This document shows positions 1 to 7,042 of a stretch of DNA of 9,137 bases, piece by piece. The notes beneath the pieces are model-generated. The model was not told the DNA's origin and made no database searches. It saw only the letters and a program-made list of their open reading frames with translations. A program made the position numbers and the translations under genes. Source of the stretch: CAUZEO01 sp963578625 (lineage in GTDB: Bacteria; Verrucomicrobiota; Kiritimatiellia; SLOV01); the NCBI GenBank assembly GCA_963578625.1, contig CAUZEO010000215.1:1-9137 (forward strand), given 5' to 3'. How positions within the stretch are numbered: position 1 is the stretch's first letter; every line of letters starts with the position of its first letter.

Positions 1-1389
1 CTGGCCGATTCGCTGATTCCCTACGTTCTCAAGCTCGGCTTCACCCACGTCGAGCTCATGCCTGTCTCAGAACATCCTTTTGACGGGTCATGGGGATACC
101 AGACACTTGGTTATTACGCCCCCTCGTCCCGCTACGGGTCGCCGGATGATCTCAAGTATTTTATTGATCAATGCCACCGCGCAGGACTCGGCGTAATCAT
201 CGATTGGGTGCCGGCGCACTTTCCCAAAGACGATTTCGGATTGCGGATGTTTGACGGCACCCATCTTTATGAGTACGGCGATCCGAGAAAAGGCGAGCAC
301 ACCGACTGGGGTACGCTGATCTTCAACTACGGCCGAAATGAAGTGCGAAGCTTCCTGATCTCAAATGCCGTCTACTGGGCGGACGTCTTCCACATAGACG
401 GGCTGCGAGTGGACGCGGTTGCCAGCATGCTGTACCTCGACTACTCGAGGGAACCGGGAGAATGGGCCCCGAATCAGCACGGCGGCAACGAAAACCTGGA
501 AGCGATCGAGTTTCTCAAACAATTCAATATCGTTATCCATCGCGAGTCCCCGGGGATCCTCACCTTCGCGGAGGAATCCACGTCGTGGCCCATGGTCACC
601 CGGCCCGTCTATCTCGGGGGGCTCGGCTTCGGCCTCAAATGGAACATGGGCTGGATGAACGATACCCTCCAGTACTTCGGCAAAAATCCGGTCCACAGGA
701 GGCATCATCACAACGAGTTGACGTTCTCCATGGTCTACGCGTTTACCGAAAATTTCATCTTGCCGTTTTCCCACGACGAAGTAGTCCACGGAAAGGGCAG
801 CCTGCTCAGCCGAATGCCGGGCGACTCATGGCAACAATTCGCTAACCTGCGTCTGCTCCTGGCCTACCTGTACGCACATCCCGGCAAGAAGCTTCTCTTT
901 ATGGGCGACGAATTCGCACAGCGTTCCGAGTGGAACTATGACAGCAGCCTGGACTGGCATCTCCTGGAGTTCGATTCGCACCGGCAGGTCCACGAACTGG
1001 TTCGAAATTTGAACCGTCTCTACCGGGAAGTGCCGTCGCTACACGAAGAGGACTTCGTCCAGGAAGGGTTTCGATGGATCGATGCGCACGACGGCGGCAG
1101 CAGCATTCTATCCTTCCTGCGGATCGCCACCGGCACAAGCGATCACATCGCGTGCGTTTTCAACCTGGCGCCGGCACCGCGAGTAGACTATCGCATCGGT
1201 GTTCCCGGGCCGGGTACGTACACAGAGATCCTCAATTCAGACGCAAGAATCTTTGGCGGAAGCGGCCTCATCAACGAGACCTCAATCGAGGCGGATGAGC
1301 AACCCTGGGGGGAATTCCCATACTCCATGGCCATCAACCTCCCCCCGCTCGCGGGTGCATATTTCCAGTCTTCCCCAATAATTCCGTAA
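1..1389 (+). CDS. glgB: 1,4-alpha-glucan branching enzyme GlgB, 5'-truncated by window edge
   Basis: This enzyme makes alpha-1,6 branches in glycogen by cutting an alpha-1,4 chain and transferring it, in the cytoplasm. The reading frame is open from base 1, so the ATG at 58 is internal. 462 residues are visible. The GH13 signatures are intact: the nucleophile Asp in LRVDAV (codon 138), the acid/base Glu in FAEEST (codon 191) and the transition-state Asp in SHDEVVHGKGS (codon 259). Their spacings (53 and 121 residues) equal those of E. coli GlgB D405/E458/D526, so about 267 N-terminal residues lie outside the window, including the N1/CBM48 beta-sandwich domains. The catalytic barrel is followed by the C-terminal all-beta domain, which ends in the typical LPPLAGAYF. 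GlgB-specific motifs such as HGGNEN and WNMGWMND separate it from other amylases. No convincing terminator follows, and the next gene starts 112 bases later on the same strand. Confidence 0.97.
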   Translation: MADSLIPYVLKLGFTHVELMPVSEHPFDGSWGYQTLGYYAPSSRYGSPDDLKYFIDQCHRAGLGVIIDWVPAHFPKDDFGLRMFDGTHLYEYGDPRKGEHTDWGTLIFNYGRNEVRSFLISNAVYWADVFHIDGLRVDAVASMLYLDYSREPGEWAPNQHGGNENLEAIEFLKQFNIVIHRESPGILTFAEESTSWPMVTRPVYLGGLGFGLKWNMGWMNDTLQYFGKNPVHRRHHHNELTFSMVYAFTENFILPFSHDEVVHGKGSLLSRMPGDSWQQFANLRLLLAYLYAHPGKKLLFMGDEFAQRSEWNYDSSLDWHLLEFDSHRQVHELVRNLNRLYREVPSLHEEDFVQEGFRWIDAHDGGSSILSFLRIATGTSDHIACVFNLAPAPRVDYRIGVPGPGTYTEILNSDARIFGGSGLINETSIEADEQPWGEFPYSMAINLPPLAGAYFQSSPIIP

Positions 1390-1484
1390 TCTACGCTCCT
1401 TCGAGCCTGGATCAGGGTCGCGCTGATTTTAGACACTGCAAGTAGTTGAACCACACGGCCCAATTAGAAAATCCGCGGCATGGC

Positions 1485-1491
1485 GGGGAGG
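1485..1491 (+). promoter_or_regulatory. Shine-Dalgarno of the receiver gene
   Basis: GGGGAGG lies 10 bases before the ATG at 1502. It supports that start over the in-frame ATG at 1508. No good sigma-70 promoter is visible in 1390-1484; a TTGAAC at 1446 has no well-spaced -10 box. Confidence 0.55.
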
Positions 1492-1501
1492 CTAGGCGCG
1501 T

Positions 1502-1942
1502 ATGAATATGGAATCTTCCAGCCTGCCCACCGACACTTCGCACAACGAGTTTTTCGACGCGGTGGACAAGCAGTCCGGAGACCGCGAGGATATTGTTCTG
1601 GTTGTCGACGACTACGAGGACATCAGGCAACTCGTCGTACACGACATCCATAAGTCCGTGCCACAGCTTCGAATGTACGAAGCGGGGAACGGCATTCAAG
1701 CACTCGCCCTCATCGATGAAATTCGAATCACGCACGAAAGGGAACCGAATCTCATGGTCCTTGACCTGCAGATGCGGGAGATGGACGGCTGGGACATAAT
1801 CGAAAAACTGAAGAAGCAGTACCTCGATGCAGGACAGGACCAGGGAATCCCCATCGTCGTCATGTCCTACACCGAGGGCTCCAAGGGACGAATCTTCAAA
1901 AAACCCGTTCCGGACGCCCGGAAAGTCACAAGGTCCTGGTAG
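1502..1942 (+). CDS. Stand-alone response-regulator receiver protein, probably C-terminally damaged
   Basis: This is a CheY-like receiver domain that would take a phosphoryl group from a histidine kinase. In its 146 residues are the acidic pair D36-D37 in VVDDYED, the phospho-acceptor D88 in MVLDLQMREMDGW, the switch Ser S122 in IVVMSYTEG and the lysine of FKKPV (K133/K134). A polar extension of about 29 residues precedes the first beta strand, and no output domain follows. The Ser-to-Lys distance is about 12 residues, against 22 in CheY, so most of helix alpha-4 is missing. The frame ends 12 residues after the Lys, so helix alpha-5 is also absent. An alternative frame stays open from here to 2133. 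The domain may be a relic, or a frameshift or internal deletion may have shortened it. It follows glgB on the same strand, and a link to glycogen control is only speculation. No partner kinase gene is present in the window. Confidence 0.75.
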   Translation: MNMESSSLPTDTSHNEFFDAVDKQSGDREDIVLVVDDYEDIRQLVVHDIHKSVPQLRMYEAGNGIQALALIDEIRITHEREPNLMVLDLQMREMDGWDIIEKLKKQYLDAGQDQGIPIVVMSYTEGSKGRIFKKPVPDARKVTRSW

Positions 1943-2133
1943 CTGAGGAGCGGATAGAAATTTCTGCCGTCGATGAACCCGGTTTGATCCAGGGTCTCGA
2001 ATATCTGCAGTCGAGAATGAGAGCAAGGCGCGCGCCGGCAGAGCGAGGCCCGACGAAGCCACGCAGGGCGAAGTCGTGGCAGAGCGGCGACAGCGCTTTG
2101 GCTACCCCCGGAGGGGGCCGGAGGCAGCACTGA
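1927..2133 (+). pseudogene. Possible frameshifted C-terminal remnant of the receiver gene
   Basis: From CAC at 1927 the frame one base behind the receiver frame reads 68 codons without a stop to TGA at 2131-2133. Its first half, with EERIEISAVDEPG then LIQGLEYLQSRM, looks like an ordinary soluble protein with a final amphipathic helix, as helix alpha-5 of a receiver would be. Its second half is Arg/Pro/Ala-rich and low in complexity. An A6 run at 1898-1903 lies close upstream and is a natural site for an indel. It has no start codon context of its own. It could equally be chance open frame in GC-rich DNA. Confidence 0.3.
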
Positions 2134-2167
2134 AACCTGAAGCCCAAGAGCTTCGGCCCTCAGGCCT
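1990..2167. repeat. GC-rich, hairpin-prone intergenic block, possible dispersed repeat
   Basis: This stretch between the convergent receiver and enolase-family genes holds GGCAGAGCG twice (2037-2045 and 2078-2086). It also holds an inverted pair CCACG/CGTGG (2059-2063, 2075-2079), a C5-GGA-G5 hairpin (2105-2117) and a GGCC-CTCA-GGCC palindrome (2155-2166). Frames on both strands are open but low in complexity, and none looks like a known family. The density of small symmetric elements suggests a repeat unit or a bidirectional terminator zone. Copy number cannot be judged from one window. Confidence 0.3.
2137..2156 (-). terminator. Putative terminator hairpin after the enolase-family gene
   Basis: CTGAAGC (2137-2143) pairs with GCTTCGG (2150-2156) across a six-base loop, with one G-T wobble. 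It lies 11 bases beyond the enolase-family stop codon. Only a short T run (GGTTTC on the minus strand) follows, so it would be a weak intrinsic terminator. Confidence 0.35.
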
Positions 2168-3601
2168 TCATCCGACCCCGGCGATCTGGTGGTATCCATC
2201 GGAGAGATCGGGGTTGAATGGAACACCAAAAGGCGCTGCATTCACGTCAGACACGTCAATCATACCTTCATGAATTTCGAGCGCCGGCCATCCTTCTTCG
2301 CTCCGGTGGTACATGGCCGGCAAATGCACCAGCGCCTGTTGCTGCAGTGCATGAGGCAACTGGCTGAGCCCCGCAAAATAATGGTGCCCGTTACGCTCCA
2401 CGCTTGAAATGCCGAATGCGGCCTGTACCGCAAGATCCTGGACCATGGAAACCGGGCCAATACTTCCCAGGTCTTCTCCTGTCATCAGGGTCCGAACTCC
2501 GGTGGACAGCTGGGCCCTGCTCGTAACCAGGCATCGATTTGCCGCGCCCTTGCAAATGCCTTTGCAGTTCTTGTGACTGACGCCCGCGTATCCAAGCGCC
2601 AGCGCCTCCGCCAGGGATCCTACGCGCCCGTCTGATTCATCAATGATGACGGGCACCGCACGGCCGGCGCCATCAAGAATCTCCGGCATCGGCGCCTCAA
2701 ACGTATGCTCCCGGTGAACCGGCTGTTCAATAAAGACGAGCCGGCGCCAGAATGAAGAATTCCGAACCAGATCGAGGTAGCTCGACCACGCTGCCGCGAA
2801 ATCCGAGGCCGCAAGAAACTGTTCATTCCCATCCAACGAAAATCGGTAGTCCCCCGGCATTTCGGCGGCGGCCATAACCAAAATTTTATTCAATCGCTCA
2901 GCATCCCGCTCGATATCGCCGGAAATTTTAATTTTGAGTTCTCGTAGGCCATAACGTCGTACGCTTGCCGCCAGCGATTGGGGCAACCCGTCGTCCAGCC
3001 TCTCAGATGCGTCCACGTCTTCGTCAACGATCGGATCAGCAAGCCCCACCGTATGCCTGCACGCGATCCCGGACAGGGGATCGTTCGGAAGAAAGTCCGA
3101 AGGTTGTGAACCGGCCAGTTCGGGAAATAGTTTTCCCAGGTCAATTCGAAATGCGTTCTGCTTCAAGAGCCGGTGAAACGGGGAACCTTCAGCCCTGCAC
3201 ACCGCGTCGATGACGGCTCGTTCGACGAGACTGACCCCGAAATGAGTCAGCAACGGAGGCAACCCGGTCTCCTCCCCCCACTCCATCTGACCTTCGTACA
3301 ACTGCCACCACAAGTCAAAGACCGATCCGGCTCTCAGGCCCACGCCGATGTTCATCGCATGAACAATCACCTCGATCATTTCCTGCACTTCCTCCAGGGG
3401 ATCCTTCTCAGGCACCTTGGTGAACCATTTTGGCGGCAGGCAGTCGCCGGACCATCCTTCCGTGATCCTGGAACCCGTATCGACTGCGACGCGCAGAATG
3501 ACATGAGGAAGATCCGTCATCGTCGCAATGCCGTATTTGAAAGGCATTCGGGTACTGAGTTCGATGCGGTGGAGAGATGATTCTTTTACGACAAGGCGCA
3601 C
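2168..3601 (-). CDS. Enolase-superfamily enzyme, muconate-lactonizing/mandelate-racemase-like
   Basis: Members of this superfamily abstract the proton alpha to a carboxylate, using Mg2+, and then racemize, dehydrate or cycloisomerize the product. The 477-residue protein shows the MLE-type layout: the K223-x-K225 motif in ELKIKISGD, the metal ligands D257 (FSLDGNE) and E292 (FIEQPVHRE), D321/E322 in VIIDESDG, and a lysine around K344 (SHKNCKG) where MLE-type enzymes carry the second catalytic base. The capping domain takes up the first ~140 residues. It is about 100 residues longer than typical family members (about 370), mostly because of an extra segment near residues 148-212, before the KxK strand. 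The start is GTG at 3601, with a strong AAGGAGGTT sequence upstream, and the stop is TGA. It is the last gene of the nitrilase operon, 22 bases after the DHS-like gene. Family membership is firm; substrate and reaction cannot be read from the sequence. Confidence 0.85.
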   Translation of the reverse strand: MRLVVKESSLHRIELSTRMPFKYGIATMTDLPHVILRVAVDTGSRITEGWSGDCLPPKWFTKVPEKDPLEEVQEMIEVIVHAMNIGVGLRAGSVFDLWWQLYEGQMEWGEETGLPPLLTHFGVSLVERAVIDAVCRAEGSPFHRLLKQNAFRIDLGKLFPELAGSQPSDFLPNDPLSGIACRHTVGLADPIVDEDVDASERLDDGLPQSLAASVRRYGLRELKIKISGDIERDAERLNKILVMAAAEMPGDYRFSLDGNEQFLAASDFAAAWSSYLDLVRNSSFWRRLVFIEQPVHREHTFEAPMPEILDGAGRAVPVIIDESDGRVGSLAEALALGYAGVSHKNCKGICKGAANRCLVTSRAQLSTGVRTLMTGEDLGSIGPVSMVQDLAVQAAFGISSVERNGHHYFAGLSQLPHALQQQALVHLPAMYHRSEEGWPALEIHEGMIDVSDVNAAPFGVPFNPDLSDGYHQIAGVG

Positions 3602-3607
3602 GAGAGG

Positions 3608-3616
3608 AACCTCCTT
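3608..3616 (-). promoter_or_regulatory. Strong Shine-Dalgarno fixing the GTG start at 3601
   Basis: On the minus strand AAGGAGGTT ends a few bases before the GTG, with 8 bases between the GGAGG core and the start codon. This near-perfect site supports GTG at 3601 as the true start and predicts efficient translation of the last gene in the operon. Confidence 0.8.
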
Positions 3617-3623
3617 CGCTCGT

Positions 3624-4733
3624 TCACTTCCCCTTTAAACGTCCGCGCAGGTGCAGCAGGAAGTCGCGGTTATCCATTTGGAGATATTTCATCATTCCGC
3701 CCATGCGGCTGAAACTTTTATTGTACCGGAGGTAGTAGGAAGGATCATCCTCCGGCGGCTCTCCCTTTGTCCAGTCCCAGGCGCTCTCCGCGAGATCAAC
3801 AACCAGAATGAAGTGATCCCGGATTGACGCCCCTTCGCCCATCGCCAGATTCTGCGCCATGGAAAAGGACTTTTCGAATATCATTGGAGACATGACGGCT
3901 GAGCCGACAGAAAGATACACCCCGCCGTCGATCCGGCTGATCGAATCCGCATACGTCAGAAAGTCCCGCAACGCGGTTCTGCCCAACGAGGCGCCATGAT
4001 TCATCGGGTGATTATATATGACGTCGTGGCCGATCATGGGATGGCCTGTGAACGGAACCCCAAGACGGTACGCTGTCGCCTGGGCACTGAACCGCTTCCA
4101 TGGATGTGGCACCGCCAATCGCCCGGATTCCAGCGGGAATGTTTTCAGGATGCCCAGCAGGTCCGCCGCCGCGGCACACCGTTCCGGATCTTCCCGCAAT
4201 CCCGAATCCACGAAAGCTCGAAGTTCCTCCACCGAAGGGATCGTCAGCCCCTCCTGTTCGATCATGGCGCCGATCGACTCGCCATACCCGAGCCCGAGCC
4301 AGGAGCCAACGTTTAATGCCAAATTAATGTAATACCCCGTTTCCTCCCAGTTGCCGAAAGATCCCGCCTCGACATTTTTCTCGACGTGCTCACTGCTTTC
4401 ACCGAGAAAACTAAACTCCCAATCGTGAATGATCCCGGCTCCATTGGTGGCAAGATGAGTCAACCAGCCTTCTTCCATCAGCGCAGTGAGCACGGGACCC
4501 AACCCGTTCTTGATTGTATGCGCGCCAAAAGCGATGACCACGGGACGATCGTTGTCCCGGGCCACCCGTATTCTTTCCGCAACGTTGTCGAGCAAGGATT
4601 CGGCGCCCGCCGCAGCCCCCGAAGGCGTCGCATCGGGATTGACATGATCCCGAGCGATGGCGGCCCGGTTCTCACGATCGGAAAGCGGACGCATTCCTAC
4701 ACGGTTTCGATCAAGCTGACCGCGGGGATACAT
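3624..4733 (-). CDS. Deoxyhypusine-synthase-like Rossmann-fold protein of unknown function
   Basis: The protein has 369 residues from the ATG at 4733. A nucleotide-binding-type region near residues 64-106 holds GAHTIKNGLGP (70-80) and TNGAGIIHDWE (96-106). The second motif resembles the TNGAN-x-x-HD stretch of deoxyhypusine synthases, which bind NAD. Later come GHPMIGHDVIYNHP (230-243) and GSAVMSPMIFEK (277-288), which I recall only from a bacterial branch annotated as hypothetical or DHS-like. The usual DHS active-site lysine segment is not obvious, and bacteria lack eIF5A, so hypusine formation is unlikely. A homospermidine-synthase-like or other NAD-dependent role is possible. The frame is also open to a GTG at 4808, but that start would overlap the nitrilase gene by 64 bases. 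ATG 4733 lies 11 bases after the nitrilase stop, and ATG 4694 is a third option; none has a clear Shine-Dalgarno. It is the middle gene of the operon. Confidence 0.6.
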   Translation of the reverse strand: MYPRGQLDRNRVGMRPLSDRENRAAIARDHVNPDATPSGAAAGAESLLDNVAERIRVARDNDRPVVIAFGAHTIKNGLGPVLTALMEEGWLTHLATNGAGIIHDWEFSFLGESSEHVEKNVEAGSFGNWEETGYYINLALNVGSWLGLGYGESIGAMIEQEGLTIPSVEELRAFVDSGLREDPERCAAAADLLGILKTFPLESGRLAVPHPWKRFSAQATAYRLGVPFTGHPMIGHDVIYNHPMNHGASLGRTALRDFLTYADSISRIDGGVYLSVGSAVMSPMIFEKSFSMAQNLAMGEGASIRDHFILVVDLAESAWDWTKGEPPEDDPSYYLRYNKSFSRMGGMMKYLQMDNRDFLLHLRGRLKGK

Positions 4734-4744
4734 CGGCGAATTGC

Positions 4745-5626
4745 TCAGGTAGTCGGCCTCGTAATCGCACCGAAAACCTCCGGGCGGCGCACGCGGAGAT
4801 TCAGACACGACTGGTTGCGGCGATCGTGGAGACGGCGGGCGGAAAGCTTGGTGATGACCATCTCGTCTCGAATATCTCGCGAACGACTTTCCGCGATGAC
4901 ATCTCCATCCGGGTTGATCACCATACAGCCACCGACGTGATTCGCCTCGACGCCCTTAATGTGTCGAGTGGATGCGCCCGCGGTGTTGCAAACGCCGACA
5001 TAACAGGCGTTGTCCAGGGCCCTGCAACAGTGAACACGCCGCCAATCTTCTTTGAGGTTTTTTATCGCCTGGTATCGCTTCGACGCATCCCTGGACCACC
5101 GGTCAAAGGTCCGCCCGGCATGCGGCGCGAGGATTAACTCTGCACCATCGAGCACCAGGCACCGGGACATTTCGGGGAAAAGGTTGTCGTAGCAGATCAC
5201 CACCCCAACCCGGGCAAATGGAAGATCAAACACAGGCAGTTCGGTACCGTGACGGAAGAAGAAATACTCGTCTCTCGAGAGGTGCACTTTCCTTTGTTTT
5301 CCGATATAGCCATCCGGTCCCGCGATGAACATCGTGTTGTAGACCATCGGGCCTTCCTTCTCGGCGAGTCCCGCCACGACATGGATCTTGTGTTCGGCGG
5401 CAGCCTCGGATAAACGACGGCAGGACAGACCATCGGGTACCGGTTCGGCGTCCTCGATCATCGATACATGGCCCCCGTGCCCGGTGATCCCCAACTCCGG
5501 CAGACATACGATATCCGCACCCTTCCGGGCGGCCTTCTCGACCCAGCCCACCGACGCTTCTAGATTCTCTTCCGTACTACCGAGGGGGCTCCCATGCTGT
5601 ACGAGTGCCAAGAAAAAGTCTTTCAT
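4745..5626 (-). CDS. Nitrilase-superfamily carbon-nitrogen hydrolase
   Basis: This is a cytoplasmic amidohydrolase that cleaves a non-peptide C-N bond, through a thioester on cysteine. With the start at ATG 5626 it has 293 residues, normal for the family. The Glu-Lys-Cys triad is visible: E44 in CLPELGITG, K113 in RKVHLSRDEY and C145 in VVICYDNLFPE. The usual N-terminal strand (FFLALVQH) and a late GGCMVINPDGDVIAES strand are present. The frame extends upstream to 5665, but a strong AAAGGAGAA sequence 9 bases before ATG 5626 selects the shorter form. It is the first gene of the operon with the DHS-like and enolase-family genes. Family homologues include N-carbamoyl-putrescine amidase, beta-ureidopropionase and omega-amidase. 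The motifs do not choose among them, though a polyamine- or carbamoyl-type substrate would suit a DHS-like neighbour (inference). Confidence 0.88.
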   Translation of the reverse strand: MKDFFLALVQHGSPLGSTEENLEASVGWVEKAARKGADIVCLPELGITGHGGHVSMIEDAEPVPDGLSCRRLSEAAAEHKIHVVAGLAEKEGPMVYNTMFIAGPDGYIGKQRKVHLSRDEYFFFRHGTELPVFDLPFARVGVVICYDNLFPEMSRCLVLDGAELILAPHAGRTFDRWSRDASKRYQAIKNLKEDWRRVHCCRALDNACYVGVCNTAGASTRHIKGVEANHVGGCMVINPDGDVIAESRSRDIRDEMVITKLSARRLHDRRNQSCLNLRVRRPEVFGAITRPTT

Positions 5627-5633
5627 TACCAAA

Positions 5634-5642
5634 TTCTCCTTT
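5634..5642 (-). promoter_or_regulatory. Strong Shine-Dalgarno of the nitrilase gene
   Basis: AAAGGAGAA on the minus strand lies 9 bases (from GGAG) before ATG 5626 and decides this start over the upstream in-frame one at 5665. The AT-rich DNA at 5643-5690 is the likely promoter region of the three-gene operon, but no clear -35/-10 pair stands out. Confidence 0.75.
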
Positions 5643-5690
5643 GACCGGGATCTTCTGCAAACCAATCTGTATTTACAAGTTATAAGGATC

Positions 5691-5709
5691 CCCGGCCCTT
5701 GCGGCCGGG
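5691..5709 (-). terminator. Putative terminator hairpin between the TonB/TPR and nitrilase operons
   Basis: A perfect 7-bp stem, CCCGGCC (5691-5697) with GGCCGGG (5703-5709), encloses a five-base loop. It begins 4 bases after the TPR stop codon. On the minus strand it is followed by GATCCTTATAACTT, which is AT-rich but not a proper U tract. It probably attenuates or ends transcription of the upstream operon. Confidence 0.5.
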
Positions 5710-5713
5710 AGTC

Positions 5714-7039
5714 TCAGAATAGATCGCTATTCCCCAGGTCAAAACGCCGAACCTGTTCCAGGTAACGCCCTACGTGCGCTTGCTCCTCGTAGGTCTGCGC
5801 GCTTTCCAGCAGTTGTACCGCCGCCGGGAAATGGCCCTGTTCGACTTCGAGCTCCGCCTGTCGCACCAGCGCCCTCGCCTCGAACCCTTCAATGCGTGAC
5901 GCGCGTTCAAGGTACATTCTTGCTTCGTCCTGCTCCCCGGAAGCTCGATGCAGCCCGGCCAGGGAAATCATGACGTCACCGGCCAGCGGATCTTGTCGAA
6001 TGATGGATGTGTAGAGCCTCCTGGCTTCATCATGGTTCCCCCGCATTGCGGCCAGGCGCCCCTCCAATTTGTCGCGCCGTAGCCGGTCATTCGGGGACAA
6101 CGTTTTGCTCGATTCATCGGATCGAATCCGATCCAGAAGCCGTTCAGCCTCGTCCGAAGCTTCGATAAGAAGAAAACCTTCAACCGCCCTCATCACCTGG
6201 CTCCCGTTCGGGTCCCCCGCGGAAAACGCCTGCTGATAGACCGCAACAGCATCGCGGGGCTGCTCGCGATGAACATACAAGTCCCCCAGGCTGACCAGCA
6301 TTCGCGGGGTCGCGCAGCCCAGCAACCGGGCGGATTCCAGGCTGGTGACGGCTTCGGCATGCTGATGCAGGGATAGGTGCGCGTTGGCTCGAAGATTCCA
6401 TAACTCCGCATCGCAGGGTAGTTCGGTCTGCAGCGTCTTGGTGAGAGCCAAAACCTCAGCATTGCGCTGTTGCCCAATGAGAGTCTTGATAAGCCCGCGC
6501 ATTGCGTCGGCGTCATCCGGCTCCAGGACGAGGGATTGCCGGTACGCGCCTTCCGCCTGCACCGGTTTGTCGAGAAGCAGCAGGCAATGGCCAAGCAGCA
6601 GCAAGGTTTGCGCGTCTCCCTGGCCGGCGCGCACCAGCCCCTGAAACACGTTCATGGCTTTGCGCGGCTTTTCCTGCACAAAGTAAATACGGGCAAGGTT
6701 GTTGAGGGCTCTGCGAAACGTCGGCATCTTTGCGACGGCGAACAGGTAGGCCTGCTCCGCTTCATCCAGGCGTTCCGCCTGGTAGAGAAAATTACCGAGC
6801 GCAAAATCCATGGCAGGGCTGGATGTGTCCGCAAGCTCTTCCCGGACCAGCGCAATGGCGGCGGCACGCTCGCCCTCTGAAAGCTCCTCAGCCTGCCGCA
6901 GAACATCAGCCTCCTGCCGCGTCACGGTCGGCTCGAACAATTCCGAGTGCCTCGAGTCGGCCGCCCGGGCCGGATACGCCACCACCAGCGTCGGCACCAG
7001 AAGAAGCCATACTCCACTCATTATCTTCGCGAGGCACAT
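5714..7039 (-). CDS. Secreted tetratricopeptide-repeat protein of the TonB cluster
   Basis: The 441-residue protein has an N-terminal export signal: hydrophobic WLLLVPTLVVA, then an ARA-A cleavage site after about residue 26. It is otherwise built from helix-turn-helix TPR units, with repeats such as FALGNFLYQAERLDEAEQAY, ALNNLARIYFVQEKPRKAM, LLLLGHCLLLLDKPVQAEGAY, LVSLGDLYVHREQPRDAVAVY and LAGLHRASGEQDEARMYLERA. TPR solenoids bind partner proteins. A TPR gene after tonB is typical of TonB2-type clusters, where the product is thought to act in the periplasm with TonB or the receptor. ATG 7039 lies two bases after the tonB stop codon, and a GGAG 10 bases upstream sits inside the end of tonB, so translation is probably coupled. 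ATG at codon 7 is an alternative start that keeps the signal peptide. The precise role is unknown. Confidence 0.82.
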   Translation of the reverse strand: MCLAKIMSGVWLLLVPTLVVAYPARAADSRHSELFEPTVTRQEADVLRQAEELSEGERAAAIALVREELADTSSPAMDFALGNFLYQAERLDEAEQAYLFAVAKMPTFRRALNNLARIYFVQEKPRKAMNVFQGLVRAGQGDAQTLLLLGHCLLLLDKPVQAEGAYRQSLVLEPDDADAMRGLIKTLIGQQRNAEVLALTKTLQTELPCDAELWNLRANAHLSLHQHAEAVTSLESARLLGCATPRMLVSLGDLYVHREQPRDAVAVYQQAFSAGDPNGSQVMRAVEGFLLIEASDEAERLLDRIRSDESSKTLSPNDRLRRDKLEGRLAAMRGNHDEARRLYTSIIRQDPLAGDVMISLAGLHRASGEQDEARMYLERASRIEGFEARALVRQAELEVEQGHFPAAVQLLESAQTYEEQAHVGRYLEQVRRFDLGNSDLF

Positions 7040-7042
7040 TGC

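Noticed and set aside
58..60. ATG at 58 as the glgB start
   Set aside because: The frame upstream is open to base 1 and encodes conserved GlgB sequence (KLGFTHVELMPVSEHP). The catalytic spacing shows that about 267 residues precede the window.
1405..1430. Possible terminator after glgB (CCTG-gat-CAGG followed by TTTT)
   Set aside because: The stem is only 4 bp and the T run is several bases away, too weak to call.
1898..1904. AAAAAAC as a programmed -1 frameshift heptamer
   Set aside because: The heptamer starts at codon position 1 of the receiver frame rather than position 3, so tandem slippage would mispair. A plain indel is more likely if any frameshift exists.
1412..2062. 216-codon open frame on the minus strand
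   Set aside because: It lies antisense to the receiver gene, whose D-D-D-S-K residues are clear in the plus frame. The minus-strand product matches no family and has low-complexity stretches.
1867..2241. 124-codon minus-strand open frame across the gap and the end of the enolase-family gene
   Set aside because: The product is compositionally odd with no recognisable domain, and it overlaps the 3' end of a firm gene in another frame. It was kept only as part of the repeat-like block.
4386..4940. 184-codon plus-strand open frame
   Set aside because: It is a shadow of the DHS-like and nitrilase genes on the other strand, Arg/Ser-rich, with no domain or ribosome binding site.
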